Shown here: positions 45,609-56,910 of the stretch, one piece after another | Layout of the letters: each line of letters begins with the position of its first letter | Position numbering within the stretch: the first letter of the stretch is position 1 | Assembly (NCBI RefSeq): GCF_001696535.1 | Contig: NZ_MBQE01000001.1 | Location: 1,240,001 to 1,304,000, forward strand | Length of the DNA stretch: 64,000 nucleotides | Origin: Stappia indica | Lineage (GTDB): Bacteria > Pseudomonadota > Alphaproteobacteria > Rhizobiales > Stappiaceae | Direction: 5' to 3' | Notes under the pieces: generated by a model | Databases searched by the model: none | What the model saw: only the letters and a program-made list of their open reading frames with translations | Told to the model about the DNA's origin: nothing | Program-made: the position numbers and the translations under genes

Positions 45609-46088
45609 ATGAACGCACTCCCGGCGTCTGCAAGCGGCTCCGGTTTGACGTTGATGATCGTCGACGACGATCCCGACGATCTTTGGATGTTCGGACACCT
45701 GCTTCATCGCGCCTCGCCCAACCCGGAGGAACTGTCGCTGATCGCCGCAGCCGACGGGGCCGACGCGCTGGCGCAGATCGAGCGTGCGCTGGCGACGGGC
45801 GCGCCGCTGCCGGATGCCATTCTGCTGGACATGAACATGCCGGGCCTGACCGGGCTCGATGTCCTGGCCTCGCTTCGGGCGCGCCGCTGTCTCGATGGAA
45901 CGCCGATCCTCATCCTCTCGACCGCCGACGACAAGGAGATCGCCGAGCGCGCCCTTGCGGCCGGGGCGGATGCGGTCTTCACCAAGCCGGACTCCATGGA
46001 CAGCATCGCCCGCCTCGCCGCCGGCATCTTCCGGACGGTCCTGGCGCGCCGCACCCCGATGCCGCGCGGCAACAAGGCACAGGCCTGA
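45609..46088 (+). CDS. Receiver-only response regulator
   Basis: A 159-residue single-domain response regulator. The acidic triad is IVDDDPDD, the phospho-acceptor Asp is in AILLDMNMPGLTG, the conserved Thr/Ser is in ILILSTADDKEI and the Lys is in AVFTKPDS. There is no output domain beyond a short basic tail (LARRTPMPRGNK). It resembles Rcp1-like receivers that work in phosphorelays with hybrid or phytochrome-type kinases, but no kinase gene is nearby. No strong ribosome-binding site precedes the ATG, and a structured element lies upstream. Confidence 0.87.
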   Translation: MNALPASASGSGLTLMIVDDDPDDLWMFGHLLHRASPNPEELSLIAAADGADALAQIERALATGAPLPDAILLDMNMPGLTGLDVLASLRARRCLDGTPILILSTADDKEIAERALAAGADAVFTKPDSMDSIARLAAGIFRTVLARRTPMPRGNKAQA

Positions 46089-46185
46089 CCCTGCGCCGAT
46101 CCCGCCATCCCGTCGGCAAGGCCTTGATTGCGCGCGCCTGTCGGTCGACAACAGGATCCTCGTTCCAGGATCCCGAGGAGAACCC

Positions 46186-47067
46186 ATGGCCCACGCGATT
46201 TCCCGTCTCAGCGACACCCGCTGCGAGCTCGCCGAAGGACCGACCTGGGACGAGCGGTCGGGCCGCCTCTATTGGTGCGACATCCTCGGCATGCGCATCC
46301 ATGCGATCGACTGGGAGACCCGCAAGGAACGGCACTGGACCCTGCCGAATGTCGTCGGCTCGCTGGGCCTGACGCAGGACGAGGACCGGCTCGTCGTCGC
46401 CTTGCGCGACCGGGTCGTGCTCTTCACCCTGTCGAACGGGGTCATCGAACCGCTGGCCGAGATCGAGGCGAACGATCCGCGCACCCGTCTCAACGACGGC
46501 AAGGTCGGCCCGGACGGCGCCTTCTATGTCGGCACCATGGACGACCGTCCCGACCGCCAGCCCATCGGCGCGCTCTACCGGGTCGCCCGCGACGGCACCA
46601 CGACGCGCCTTGTGGAGGGCGTGACCGTCTCCAACGGGCTCGCCTGGTCGCCGGACGGGACGGTGCTCTATCATGCCGACAGCCGGCCCGGACATATCGA
46701 GGCCTGGGATTTCGACGCGGCGACCGGCACGATCTCCGGCCGGCGCCTGTTCGCGCAGTTGACCAATGAAACCGGGCGCCCCGACGGCGGCACAGTGGAT
46801 GCGCAGGGGCGCTACTGGTCGGCGGGCGTTTCGGCCGGCGTACTCAACTGCTTCGCCCCGGACGGCGCGCTGATCGAGGCGATCCCGATGCCGGTGCCGC
46901 GCCCGACCATGCCCTGCTTCTGCGGTCCTGCGCTGGACGAGCTGGTGGTGACGAGCCTGCGCCCGCATACGGCGCCGGAGCTGCTGGCCGAATATCCGGA
47001 CTCCGGCCGCCTGTTCACCCTGAAGCCGGGCGCGACCGGACTGCCGGGATGGCGGTTCAGTCTTTAG
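46186..47067 (+). CDS. SMP-30/gluconolactonase/LRE-family protein
   Basis: A 293-residue six-bladed beta-propeller of the SMP-30 lactonase family. Metal-site residues are E in [11 protein letters not shown] in [13 protein letters not shown] in [13 protein letters not shown] and D in [12 protein letters not shown]. It probably hydrolyses a sugar lactone such as gluconolactone. Because no pgl is seen beside zwf, a role in lactone hydrolysis near the central pathway is conceivable, but SMP-30 enzymes usually act on non-phosphorylated lactones. GAGGAG is close to the ATG. Its end overlaps that of trhO by 11 bases (convergent). Confidence 0.88.
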   Translation: MAHAISRLSDTRCELAEGPTWDERSGRLYWCDILGMRIHAIDWETRKERHWTLPNVVGSLGLTQDEDRLVVALRDRVVLFTLSNGVIEPLAEIEANDPRTRLNDGKVGPDGAFYVGTMDDRPDRQPIGALYRVARDGTTTRLVEGVTVSNGLAWSPDGTVLYHADSRPGHIEAWDFDAATGTISGRRLFAQLTNETGRPDGGTVDAQGRYWSAGVSAGVLNCFAPDGALIEAIPMPVPRPTMPCFCGPALDELVVTSLRPHTAPELLAEYPDSGRLFTLKPGATGLPGWRFSL

Positions 47068-47848
47068 CCGCGTCCGCGATGTCGCGCGGCAGCACGGGCA
47101 AGGCCTCGTCCGGCGCATTGCGTCCCCAGGTCGGGCGCAGCGTGTGGTCGACGGCGATCCGCTCGTCGAAGACGAAGCAGTCGCCGCGCCACAGGCTTTC
47201 CTCCTGCGGCACCTTTTCCAGATAGTTCAGGATGCCGCCGTCGAGGTGATAGACCTCCTCGAAGCCTTCCGAGAGCAGCAGCGCCGTCGCCTTTTCGCAG
47301 CGGATGCCGCCGGTGCAGAACATCGCCACCTTGCGCGGAGCCGACGCCTCCTCCCGCTGCTGGCGCAGCCAGTCTGGGAACGCCCGGAACGAGCGGGTAT
47401 CGGGCGAACTCGCCCCCTCGAACGTGCCGAAGGCGACCTCGTAGTCGTTGCGCGTGTCGATCACGAGAACGTCCGGATCGCTGATCAGCGCGTTCCAGTC
47501 CTGCGGCGCCACATAGGAGCCGACCTGCCGCGTCGGATCGATGCCCGCAACGCCGAGGCTGACGATCTCCCGCTTCAGCCGCACCTTGAGCCGGGCGAAG
47601 GGAATGCGCTCGGCCCAGGAGGCCTTTTCGCGCAGGTCCGAAAGGCGCGGATCGGACCGCAGCCAAGCCAACACCTGCGCGATGCCCGCCTCGGTTCCCG
47701 CGATGGTGCCGTTGACGCCCTCGCTCGCCAGCAGGATCGACCCGCGCACGCCCGCCGCCTCGGCCGTCTCCAGCAGCGGCTGGCGCAGCGCCTCGAAGTC
47801 CGGCAGGGACGCGAAGTGATAGAAGGCGGAAATGCGGGTGTCGGTCAT
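47057..47848 (-). CDS. trhO: tRNA uridine(34) hydroxylase TrhO (rhodanese-related)
   Basis: A 263-residue YceA/TrhO-family protein that adds the 5-hydroxyl to U34 of certain tRNAs. The N-terminal domain ([31 protein letters not shown]) is specific to the family. The rhodanese domain (~120-220) has the active Cys loop [10 protein letters not shown] and [10 protein letters not shown]. Length is close to family normal (the shorter alphaproteobacterial form). It is convergent with the SMP-30 gene. Confidence 0.92.
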   Translation of the reverse strand: MTDTRISAFYHFASLPDFEALRQPLLETAEAAGVRGSILLASEGVNGTIAGTEAGIAQVLAWLRSDPRLSDLREKASWAERIPFARLKVRLKREIVSLGVAGIDPTRQVGSYVAPQDWNALISDPDVLVIDTRNDYEVAFGTFEGASSPDTRSFRAFPDWLRQQREEASAPRKVAMFCTGGIRCEKATALLLSEGFEEVYHLDGGILNYLEKVPQEESLWRGDCFVFDERIAVDHTLRPTWGRNAPDEALPVLPRDIADAAKD

Positions 47849-47935
47849 TGTGGCAGGGCGCTCGTCGGCAAAGGTCTCGGCCTGCCGAGCCTTCTACACT
47901 TGCCGCTTCCCCGCTGGCAACATGCGGACTTCGCC

Positions 47936-48649
47936 CTACCAGGGCAGCCTTTCCCCGTCATGGGAGAGGAACGCGCCGCTCTCCTCGCGTCCCGCGGCAT
48001 CGATCACCGCAAGCAGCAGGTGTGCGGCCGCGTCGGGCGTGCGAACGGTGAGGCCGGTGCGGGCGAAGGGCCGCGAGAGACCCGTATCCACCGTACCCGG
48101 ATGCAGTGCCAGCAGCACCAGATCCGGTTGCCGGCGGGCGAGCTCGATCGACGCGGTGCGGACGATCTGGTTGAGCGCCGCCTTCGATGCCCGGTAGCTG
48201 ATCCATCCGCCGAGCCGGTTGTCGCCGATGCTGCCGACCTTGGCCGACAGCGTCGCGAACACGCTCTTGCCTTCGCGCGGAAACACCGGCGCGAAATGCT
48301 TGATCATCAGCGCCGGGCCGATGGCGTTGACGCGGAAGGAGCGCTCCATGGCCGCCGGGTCGATCTGGCGCAGCGCCTTTTCCGGCTGCATCCGCGCGTC
48401 GCTCAAAAGGCCGGTGGCATCGACGAAGAGCCGCAATGGCCCCATGGCGCCGATGCGCGCCGCCGCGGCGGCAATGCTCTCCTCGTCTTCGAGATCGAAG
48501 GCGGGAGAGCGGCTGCGCGCCAGCCCTTCCACCGCGTCGAAGCGTCCGCTTGCCTCGATCAGGCGCACCAGGGCCGAGCCGATGCCCCCGCTCGCGCCGG
48601 CAACCACGGCAATGCCGCCGTGAGGGAAACTGGTGAGTTCGCTGGTCAT
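47936..48649 (-). CDS. SDR-family oxidoreductase (C-factor-like)
   Basis: A 237-residue short-chain dehydrogenase. The nucleotide-binding loop is VAGASGGIGSAL and the catalytic Tyr-Lys pair is in YRASKAALNQ, with the upstream Ser in TLSAKVGSIGDN. It resembles the CsgA/C-factor-type and sniffer-like SDRs. Substrate unknown. It is co-directional with trhO (87-base gap) and divergent from the PhzF-like gene. The 207-base gap upstream shows no obvious additional gene. Confidence 0.88.
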   Translation of the reverse strand: MTSELTSFPHGGIAVVAGASGGIGSALVRLIEASGRFDAVEGLARSRSPAFDLEDEESIAAAAARIGAMGPLRLFVDATGLLSDARMQPEKALRQIDPAAMERSFRVNAIGPALMIKHFAPVFPREGKSVFATLSAKVGSIGDNRLGGWISYRASKAALNQIVRTASIELARRQPDLVLLALHPGTVDTGLSRPFARTGLTVRTPDAAAHLLLAVIDAAGREESGAFLSHDGERLPW

Positions 48650-48856
48650 GCCGGGCTTACGCTAAAGCGGGCGCGGCGGTTTTGTCGAAACCCGAGCAGT
48701 TAACGAAGCGTTAGCCTGGCAGCGAGCGCTGCTTCACTGGCCGGTTGGCAAGCGGCGCCCGACCGTGCCACAGTCTGCCCCGTCGCCGGCCGATCCGGCG
48801 CAACGCGAAGTCCGGCAAGACGAAACGACGCCACCGTCCAGCAGGGAAACCTTACG

Positions 48857-49774
48857 ATGCCTCGACGTTTCTTCGTCCTCGACGTCTTCACCAACCAGGC
48901 GCTTGCCGGCAATCCGCTGGCCGTCGTGCTGGATGCGGAAGGCCTGACGGACGCACGCATGCAGGCCATCGCCCGCGAGTTCAACCTGTCGGAAACCGTC
49001 TTCGTCCTGCCACCGGAAAATCCGGCCCACTCGGCACGGCTGCGCATCTTCACCCCGGCGCGCGAGCTGCCCTTTGCCGGACACCCGACCGTCGGCACGG
49101 CGATCCTGCTGGCCAAGGAGCGCTTCGGCGACATGGAGTCCGATGCCGACCGCAACGCCATGGTCGTGCTGGAGGAGACGGTCGGCAACGTGCGCTGCGG
49201 CGTGGTGCTGAAAAACGGTGCCGCCGGTTTTGCCGAGTTCGACATTCCGCGCCTGCCCCGCCCCTGCGACCCATTGGGCGACCGCGAGATCATCGCCGCT
49301 GCCGTCGGCCTGGAGCCGAACGAGATCGGCTTCGAGAACCACCGCCCTTGCGCCTTCGAGGCAGGCGTGCCCTTCGCCTTCGTGCCGGTTGCGAGCCTCG
49401 ATGCGCTGTCGCGCGTCTCGCCGGTCCAGCGCCACTGGGAGGAAGCCTTCGGCCGCCGCGGGGAAATGGGCGCCTATCTCTATTGCCGCCAGACCAATTC
49501 GCAGGACAGCACGTTCGCGGCCCGCATGTTCGCCCCCCATATGGGCATCGGCGAAGACCCCGCCACCGGCTCGGCCGCCGCCGCCTTCTCGGGCGTCATT
49601 CGCCATTTCGACAAGCTGACGGACGGAACCCACTACCTGCGGATCGAGCAGGGCTTCGACATGGGCCGCCCCTCGATGATCGACCTGGAAATCGACGTGA
49701 CGGCCAGCGCGCTGAAGGCAGTGCGCATCGGCGGCCAGGCGGTGATCGTCTCCAAGGGCGAACTCTACCTGTAA
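48857..49774 (+). CDS. PhzF-family isomerase/epimerase-like protein
   Basis: A 305-residue protein of the PhzF (diaminopimelate-epimerase-like) superfamily with two related halves. It begins FFVLDVFTNQALAGNPLAVV. The catalytic Glu is in FNLSETVFVLPP and GHPTVGTA is conserved, as is GEDPATGSAAAAF in the second half. Most chromosomal PhzF homologues are not in phenazine pathways and their reaction is unknown; no phenazine gene lies nearby. Start is within the normal family N-terminus. Confidence 0.9.
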   Translation: MPRRFFVLDVFTNQALAGNPLAVVLDAEGLTDARMQAIAREFNLSETVFVLPPENPAHSARLRIFTPARELPFAGHPTVGTAILLAKERFGDMESDADRNAMVVLEETVGNVRCGVVLKNGAAGFAEFDIPRLPRPCDPLGDREIIAAAVGLEPNEIGFENHRPCAFEAGVPFAFVPVASLDALSRVSPVQRHWEEAFGRRGEMGAYLYCRQTNSQDSTFAARMFAPHMGIGEDPATGSAAAAFSGVIRHFDKLTDGTHYLRIEQGFDMGRPSMIDLEIDVTASALKAVRIGGQAVIVSKGELYL

Positions 49775-49796
49775 CCCGCCGCCGGCTGCGGCACGC

Positions 49797-50159
49797 TCAG
49801 TGCAGCCGCTCGCGGTCCCGTTCCCGTTCCCGGTCGAGAATGCGCGGGCTGTCGAGCGTGGAGATCGGGGTCGACAGGTCGCGCGGGATGTCGCCGCTCA
49901 ACTGCAGCGCAAGGTAGCGCCCGCAGCAGACCCGCAGGAATGAGGCGAAGTTGCCGAGGTCGTGGCCGGCCTCGATGGATTCGTGATGCAGCCGGGTGAT
50001 CAACTGCACCAGGTTCATCCCGTCGCGGGTCGCGATCTCTTCCAGCACCGTCCAGAAGAAGGTCTCCAGCCGCACGCTGGTGACCATCCTGTCGATCCTC
50101 AAGGATCTGGTGGTGCTCTCCCACAAGGCCGGGTCGGCCTCGATGAACAGCTTGCACAT
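49797..50159 (-). CDS. Ribbon-helix-helix domain protein
   Basis: A 120-residue protein with a ribbon-helix-helix core of the RHH_4 type: TRSLRIDRMVTSVRLETFFWTVLEEIATRDGMNLVQLITRL. The C-terminal half ends in an Arg/Glu-rich repeat RERERDRERLH, encoded by hexamer repeats at 49813-49836. GGGAGG lies six bases before the ATG at 50159; an ATG at 50165 is too close to it. A DNA-binding or partner-binding role is inferred from the fold. It is 89 bases from the DJ-1-like gene in the same direction. Confidence 0.82.
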   Translation of the reverse strand: MCKLFIEADPALWESTTRSLRIDRMVTSVRLETFFWTVLEEIATRDGMNLVQLITRLHHESIEAGHDLGNFASFLRVCCGRYLALQLSGDIPRDLSTPISTLDSPRILDRERERDRERLH

Positions 50160-50248
50160 GAGCATCCTCCCTGCGGCATGTGCTGCGGAGCTTGCGACCG
50201 TCCGCGCGCGGCCGCAAGCCCCGCGGACGGTCGGCGGTTCGCAGGCGC

Positions 50249-50818
50249 TCAGGCGGCCAGCACGCTCATGAACTGCGACAGCCACGCCGGATGGGCCGGC
50301 CATGCCGGCGCCGTGACCAGCTTGCCGTCGGTCACCGCCCCGTCGATGGCGATGTCCGCGTAGGTGCCGCCGGCCAGCTCCACCTCCGGGCGGCAGGCCG
50401 GATAGGCCGAGACCGTCCGCCCCTCGATCACCCGGGCCGCCGCCAGCAGCTGTGCCCCGTGACAGATCGCGGCGACCGGCTTGCCCGCCTCGAAGAAGTG
50501 CCGCACCGCCGAGATCACCTGCGCATCCAGCCGCAGATATTCCGGCGCCCGGCCGCCGGGGATCACCAGCGCGTCATAGTCGGCAGGGTCGATGTCGGCG
50601 AAGGTGGCATTGAGCGCGAAATTGTGGCCGCGCTTCTCGCTGTAGGTCTGGTCGCCCTCGAAGTCGTGGATGGACGTTGCGACCGTCTGTCCCGCCTTCT
50701 TGCCGGGGCACACCGCATGCACCTCGTGCCCGACCGCAAGCAGGGTCTGGAACGGCACCATCGTCTCGTAGTCCTCGGTGAAATCGCCGGTGATCATCAG
50801 GATCTTCTTCGCGGCCAT
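50249..50818 (-). CDS. DJ-1/PfpI-family protein
   Basis: A 189-residue class I glutamine-amidotransferase-like protein of the DJ-1/PfpI family. The nucleophile elbow is [12 protein letters not shown] with the reactive Cys, and the acidic partner is in [13 protein letters not shown]. Members act as deglycase, glyoxalase or peptidase-like stress proteins; the specific activity cannot be read. GGGAGGA precedes the ATG by seven bases, fixing the start against an open frame to 50896. Confidence 0.9.
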   Translation of the reverse strand: MAAKKILMITGDFTEDYETMVPFQTLLAVGHEVHAVCPGKKAGQTVATSIHDFEGDQTYSEKRGHNFALNATFADIDPADYDALVIPGGRAPEYLRLDAQVISAVRHFFEAGKPVAAICHGAQLLAAARVIEGRTVSAYPACRPEVELAGGTYADIAIDGAVTDGKLVTAPAWPAHPAWLSQFMSVLAA

Positions 50819-51010
50819 GCTGCAGTCCTCCCTTGCCGTTCGGCCGGCAACGCTCGCCGCTCCGGCCGGTCTTTCGAGCCGCCCGAACCCTAGCAAGCCC
50901 GCAAGGCCAACGGGTATTAGGTCGCTACTACAGGTGGCCGGACGGAAGGCGAACAGGCGAACGGGCCGCAGCGTACCGCAGCCCGTTGCCGCACGGCAGG
51001 TCGCCGAGAC

Positions 51011-51643
51011 TTACTGCGCAGCGCCCGGCGGGTTGGCGGGATCGACCACCGCCGGCTGGCCGGCTCCCATCTCCTGCTGGACGCGCACCGCATCCTCTTC
51101 CTGGCGCTTCTGCACCCGCGTGACGAAGTCCGGCGCCGTCTCCAGATCCTCCGCCGTGGCGGCCAGGATCAGCTGGTGCTCGCCCGGCGTCACCGTCACA
51201 TGCTGCACGGCCTCGTAGGGAACGGCCACCTGACGCGCGCCCATGCCGAGGAAGCCGCCGGCCTCAATCACCACGGAGACCACCTGGCCGTCGGGCGCGA
51301 TCTCCAGCGCGGCCACCTTGCCCAGCGTCTCGCCTTCCGGATTGGTGACGTCGAGACCGATCAGGCTGCTGGTCAGCCAGTTGCCGTCCTGCTGCTCGCC
51401 GATGAAGCTGGCGGTGGCGGTCGCCTCGCCGGCCATCGGGGCATCGGCCCGCGGCATCCCGGCCGGCGCCTCGCTCGGCGCGGAGCCGGTCTCAGGCGCC
51501 TCGTCGGCCGGCATGGCCGCGCCCGGTGCCGTTTCCTCGATGAGGGGTTCGTCGACCCTCGGCTCCGTCGCCGACTGGGCCCAGACCGGGCCCATCGACA
51601 GGATTGCGAGCGTTGCAGTCGTCGCAAGAAGCGTCTTCATCAT
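51011..51643 (-). CDS. Secreted PRC-barrel domain protein
   Basis: A 210-residue exported protein. The signal peptide ends near PVWAQS (~residues 1-23). A Pro/Ala/Glu-rich linker (~25-80) is followed by a PRC-barrel fold (~90-160): SSLIGLDVTNPEGETLGKVAAL, then VVIEAGGFLGMGARQVAVPYEAV. The C-terminal tail is charged then proline-rich. Three successive ATGs (51640, 51643, 51646) follow GGGAG; the middle is chosen by spacing. Such periplasmic PRC-barrel proteins are common in this lineage; function unclear. Confidence 0.85.
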   Translation of the reverse strand: MMKTLLATTATLAILSMGPVWAQSATEPRVDEPLIEETAPGAAMPADEAPETGSAPSEAPAGMPRADAPMAGEATATASFIGEQQDGNWLTSSLIGLDVTNPEGETLGKVAALEIAPDGQVVSVVIEAGGFLGMGARQVAVPYEAVQHVTVTPGEHQLILAATAEDLETAPDFVTRVQKRQEEDAVRVQQEMGAGQPAVVDPANPPGAAQ

Positions 51644-51837
51644 CATCGTCTCCCTGGTTGGGTCCGCAGCCCTGAACGCCGGAATGGCAGCGGGGTGGGA
51701 CGCTCAACCAGAGATAGGAATCGATCTTGATCTTTTTCGGGCTTTGCAAGAAAGCGCCAAATCTTTCAAAAACAGTCGTTTAATAATTTTGAATGCCGGC
51801 CTCTTACACGACGATCCCGGCAAGAGGATGGCAGGTT

Positions 51838-52782
51838 TCAGCGCTGGGGACGACCGTAAAGCCACTGGACACCGGAAATATCCGCCGGCTGAAGACCTTG
51901 GAAGATTTCACTATACTTGAAGTGCATGATCGACAGGCCCTTCAGGTGATGGTCGAGGCCGATGGCGTGGCCGATCTCATGCGCGAACGTGTAGCGCAGG
52001 TCGTAAGCCGCAAGGTTGCCGTCGAAGCCGATCTTCCAGTCGTGGCCCGGATTGAGGCAGATGGCCGAGCGGGTGATCGGCGCAATGCGCGCGGCGACCG
52101 GCGCGGTCCGAGCGCCCTCTCCGTTGGCGGTGATGGGCAGGTTCAGCCCGCGCCCGTCGGACCCGCCGGCCTCCATAAGGCCCGGCGCATCCTCGCGGGC
52201 GAAATCCACATTGGTGAAGGCATAGCCGCGCGGCATCGCCTGGGCGCCGAGCAGGATGTTGGCGGCGTCCGTATCGGCGATCTCCTCGAAGACCAGGCCG
52301 CTCACCTCGCTCCACATGCGGAAGGCGGCGGCCGCCTCCGCGCGGATCGCCTGCGCCGTCTCGCCGGAGGCTTTCACCAGCCGGTCGAGGCCCTGCATCT
52401 CGCGGCAGTTGCGCGCATCGGGGCGGCTGACCGGCCCCTCGGCAAAGGCATAGGTCACGCGCGCGGGCGTTCCCACCCGCGGCTCGCCCCACTTGAGGAT
52501 GGAACCTTCGAGCCGGAGCGGCGTGAACAGGCGCGCCAGCGGCAGCCGGGCCTTGATCCGCGGAGCGGGTTGGAGCTTCCGGGCGCCGAGGGCCGGAGCC
52601 TGCGGGCCCGCGGCGTCGGCAACAGGCACCGGCAAGGCCAGAACGGCTGCAAGCGCCAGGGCGAAAACGGAAGAGGAGATCGTCGCGTAAGTCAAAGCGA
52701 GCTTGGCCCGTAGATCGGAGTTCCACCGAAGATCATGCAGCGGGTCCTCGCTCTCGCTGGCCGGCGTGGCGCCGGGCGTCAT
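51838..52782 (-). CDS. Matrixin-like (M10) zinc metalloprotease, membrane-anchored or secreted
   Basis: A 314-residue predicted metalloprotease. The zinc site HEIGHAIGLDH is near residues 275-285, followed by the Met-turn SIMHFKYSE, a metzincin pattern of the matrixin family. An N-terminal hydrophobic stretch (SSVFALALAAVLALPVPVADAAG, ~35-58) is a signal peptide or anchor. Between them is a ~200-residue domain with YAFTNVDFARED typical of matrixin beta strands. The start at 52782 has no clear ribosome-binding site; an upstream ATG at 52881 is possible. No RTX secretion repeats are present. It is divergent from the tetR gene. Confidence 0.82.
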   Translation of the reverse strand: MTPGATPASESEDPLHDLRWNSDLRAKLALTYATISSSVFALALAAVLALPVPVADAAGPQAPALGARKLQPAPRIKARLPLARLFTPLRLEGSILKWGEPRVGTPARVTYAFAEGPVSRPDARNCREMQGLDRLVKASGETAQAIRAEAAAAFRMWSEVSGLVFEEIADTDAANILLGAQAMPRGYAFTNVDFAREDAPGLMEAGGSDGRGLNLPITANGEGARTAPVAARIAPITRSAICLNPGHDWKIGFDGNLAAYDLRYTFAHEIGHAIGLDHHLKGLSIMHFKYSEIFQGLQPADISGVQWLYGRPQR

Positions 52783-53102
52783 CCAGTGCCGGATGTCGGG
52801 GACCGTCAATCTGCAGGCCGGGACCCTAGCGCAAACCTCAGCTGCGCCGAACCCGTTTTTCCGCAAAGCACCCCGGAACACCCTGGTCAGTAATGACAGC
52901 CTGCGCCCGTTTCCCCTGCGTCGGCAAGGGCTACGCGCCCCCTGCGACGGATCGTCCTCCCGGCGTGTCTTTTCTGCAACGGCCCTGCCGCGGGCCGCGA
53001 CCCGCGGCTGGCGCTTCGCACTGCGGCATTGCCGACGCTGTTCGAAAGCCTGCCTTTTCCCTTGACGCGGGCCGGCATCCGCGCGAGTGTGCCGGCCGAA
53101 CC

Positions 53103-53116
53103 GTACCGTACGGTAC
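53103..53116. promoter_or_regulatory. Palindromic operator candidate between the metalloprotease and tetR genes
   Basis: GTACCGTACGGTAC is a perfect 14-bp palindrome 75 bases before the tetR start, within a 409-base divergent gap. Its length and symmetry suit a TetR dimer. The rest of the gap contains nothing I can assign. Confidence 0.55.
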
Positions 53117-53191
53117 TGAAATTACCGCAAGCGGAAACCTGCCTCACGGCAGCGCCCGCCCCCTCGCTCAGATCCGCAGACCTTGCCCGCC

Positions 53192-53845
53192 ATGCCCCCC
53201 GTCCCCGACAGCGATTTCACGCCGCGCCAGAACGAGGTCCTTGCCTCGGCGCTGCGGCTTGTCGTCGACGGCGGCGAGAAGGCGCTGACCACGGCGGCCG
53301 TTGCGCGGGCCGCGAATTGCTCCAAGGAAAGCCTCTACCGCTGGTTCGGCGACCGCGACGGGTTGCTCGCCGCCATCGTCGCCCACCAGGCCGCCAAGGT
53401 CCGCGTGCCGAGCGAGAGCGCCGGCGCGCTCGATCTTGCCGAGTTCCGCAGCCGCCTCGCGACCTTTGCCGAGGACCTCTTGACGGTGCTGGCCGGCGAC
53501 ACCTCGCTGGCGCTCAACCGGATCGCCATCGCCCATGCCAGTCGCCACGGCGCCCCGCTCGGCCGCCTGCTGCTGGAGCGCGGCCGCGAGCGCATCGCCA
53601 CCCGTGCGCGCACCCTGCTGGAGGCCGGGCGCGACCAGGGCCATGTCGACTTCGACGATGCGACGGACGCCTACCGCACGCTTTACGGTCTCATCATCCG
53701 CGATGCTCATGGCCGCTGGCTGCTCGGCCAGCCGCCGGTGGGCGAGGATGCCGATTTCGCCGGTCAGGCGCGCCGCGCCGTTGACCAGTTCATCACCCTT
53801 CATCCGCCCCGCATGCGCAACAGCGCAGCTGCGGGACGGAGCTGA
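53192..53845 (+). CDS. TetR-family transcriptional regulator
   Basis: A 217-residue TetR-type repressor. Residues ~12-60 make the DNA-binding domain (ALRLVVDGGEKALTTAAVARAANCSKESLYRWFGDRDGLL). The C-terminal half fits a TetR_C-type domain (LGRLLLERGRERIATRARTLLEAGRDQGHV). The start is the first ATG after a 75-base leader containing a perfect palindrome, which suggests autoregulation. It lies 54 bases upstream of ilvC in the same direction, but a biosynthetic link is not required. The divergent metalloprotease gene is another possible target. Confidence 0.86.
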   Translation: MPPVPDSDFTPRQNEVLASALRLVVDGGEKALTTAAVARAANCSKESLYRWFGDRDGLLAAIVAHQAAKVRVPSESAGALDLAEFRSRLATFAEDLLTVLAGDTSLALNRIAIAHASRHGAPLGRLLLERGRERIATRARTLLEAGRDQGHVDFDDATDAYRTLYGLIIRDAHGRWLLGQPPVGEDADFAGQARRAVDQFITLHPPRMRNSAAAGRS

Positions 53846-54919
<1,074 letters not shown>

Positions 54920-54958
54920 TCCGCACGCGCTTTCCCGCGCGTTCTGAGCGAAACGGAG

Positions 54959-54988
54959 ACGGCCCGCACCCGCGGGCCGTTTTCTTTT
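54959..54988 (+). terminator. Rho-independent terminator after ilvC
   Basis: A 9-bp stem ACGGCCCGC (54959-54967) with its complement at 54972-54980, 4-base loop, and a T-rich tail (TTTTCTTTT). It separates ilvC from folA. Confidence 0.9.
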
Positions 54989-55040
54989 GCGGCCGGCGGC
55001 GCTACTAGAGGCGCCAACGACCACCCGCCAGGAGCCAGAG

Positions 55041-55583
55041 ATGACCGCATCCGCAAGACCCGAGATCGTGCTGATCGCCGCCGTCGGCGAGAACGACGTC
55101 ATCGGCTCGGATGGCGACATGCCCTGGAAGCTCTCCACCGACCTGAAGCGCTTCAAGCGCCTGACGCTCGGCCACCCCGTCGTGATGGGCCGCAAGACCT
55201 TCGAGTCCATCGGCCGCCCGCTGCCCGGCCGCCGCAACATCGTCGTCACCCGCGATGCGGGCTGGACGCATGAGGGCGCTGTGCGCGCCGGCTCGCTCGA
55301 CGAGGCCTTCGCGCTTGCCGGCGAGGCGGGAACCGATGCGGTGATGGTCATCGGCGGCGGCACGATCTACGCCGCCGCCCTGCCGATGGCCGACCGGCTG
55401 GAGATCACCCGCGTGCATGCGACGCCCGATGGCGACACGCTGTTTCCGAAGATCGACCCGCAGCTGTGGACGCAAGTCGCCAGCGAGACGCCGCCGCGCG
55501 GGGAGAAGGATACGGCCGACGTCACCTTCCTGACCTATCGCCGCTGTACACAGGACCTATGTACACAGGCGCCGTCGCGCTGA
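55041..55583 (+). CDS. folA: Dihydrofolate reductase
   Basis: A 180-residue DHFR reducing dihydrofolate with NADPH. N-terminal IVLIAAVGENDVIGSDGDMPWKLSTDLKRFK contains the Met20-loop region and the substrate acid (Asp of the DMPW segment). GRKTFESIGRPLPGRRNIVVTR and the GGGTIYAAALP motif follow. AGGAG lies upstream of the ATG. The C-terminal dozen residues come from a short direct repeat and extend slightly past the usual family end. Confidence 0.95.
   Translation: MTASARPEIVLIAAVGENDVIGSDGDMPWKLSTDLKRFKRLTLGHPVVMGRKTFESIGRPLPGRRNIVVTRDAGWTHEGAVRAGSLDEAFALAGEAGTDAVMVIGGGTIYAAALPMADRLEITRVHATPDGDTLFPKIDPQLWTQVASETPPRGEKDTADVTFLTYRRCTQDLCTQAPSR
55545..55569 (+). repeat. Direct repeat at the 3' end of folA
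   Basis: TGTACACAGG occurs at 55545-55554 and again at 55560-55569, a 15-base period that preserves the reading frame and yields a duplicated CTQ in the protein C-terminus. Confidence 0.8.
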
Positions 55584-55703
55584 GACATCTGATTGTCGCC
55601 TCGGGCCTTTCGTCCGCCGGCCCAATTTCCTAGGATCGCTCTCCAAAGCGGGGCGAAACCGGATTCCCCCCTCTCCAATCGTCCTTTAGCCGGAGGTTTT
55701 CCC

Positions 55704-56813
<1,110 letters not shown>

Positions 56814-56818
56814 CCAAG

Positions 56819-56847
56819 GCGGGCCGGGGGACTGCCTCCCGGCCCGC
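56819..56847 (+). repeat. Hairpin after the class III ADH gene
   Basis: GCGGGCCGGG (56819-56828) pairs perfectly with its complement at 56838-56847, six bases past the stop codon. No U-run follows, so it is a stability or rho-dependent 3' structure rather than a full intrinsic terminator. Confidence 0.5.
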
Positions 56848-56910
56848 ACCACGCCCCGCCTGCGGGGCGGCCGCATCCGCGGCACAAGGCAACACAACCC
56901 GGGGGGACCG

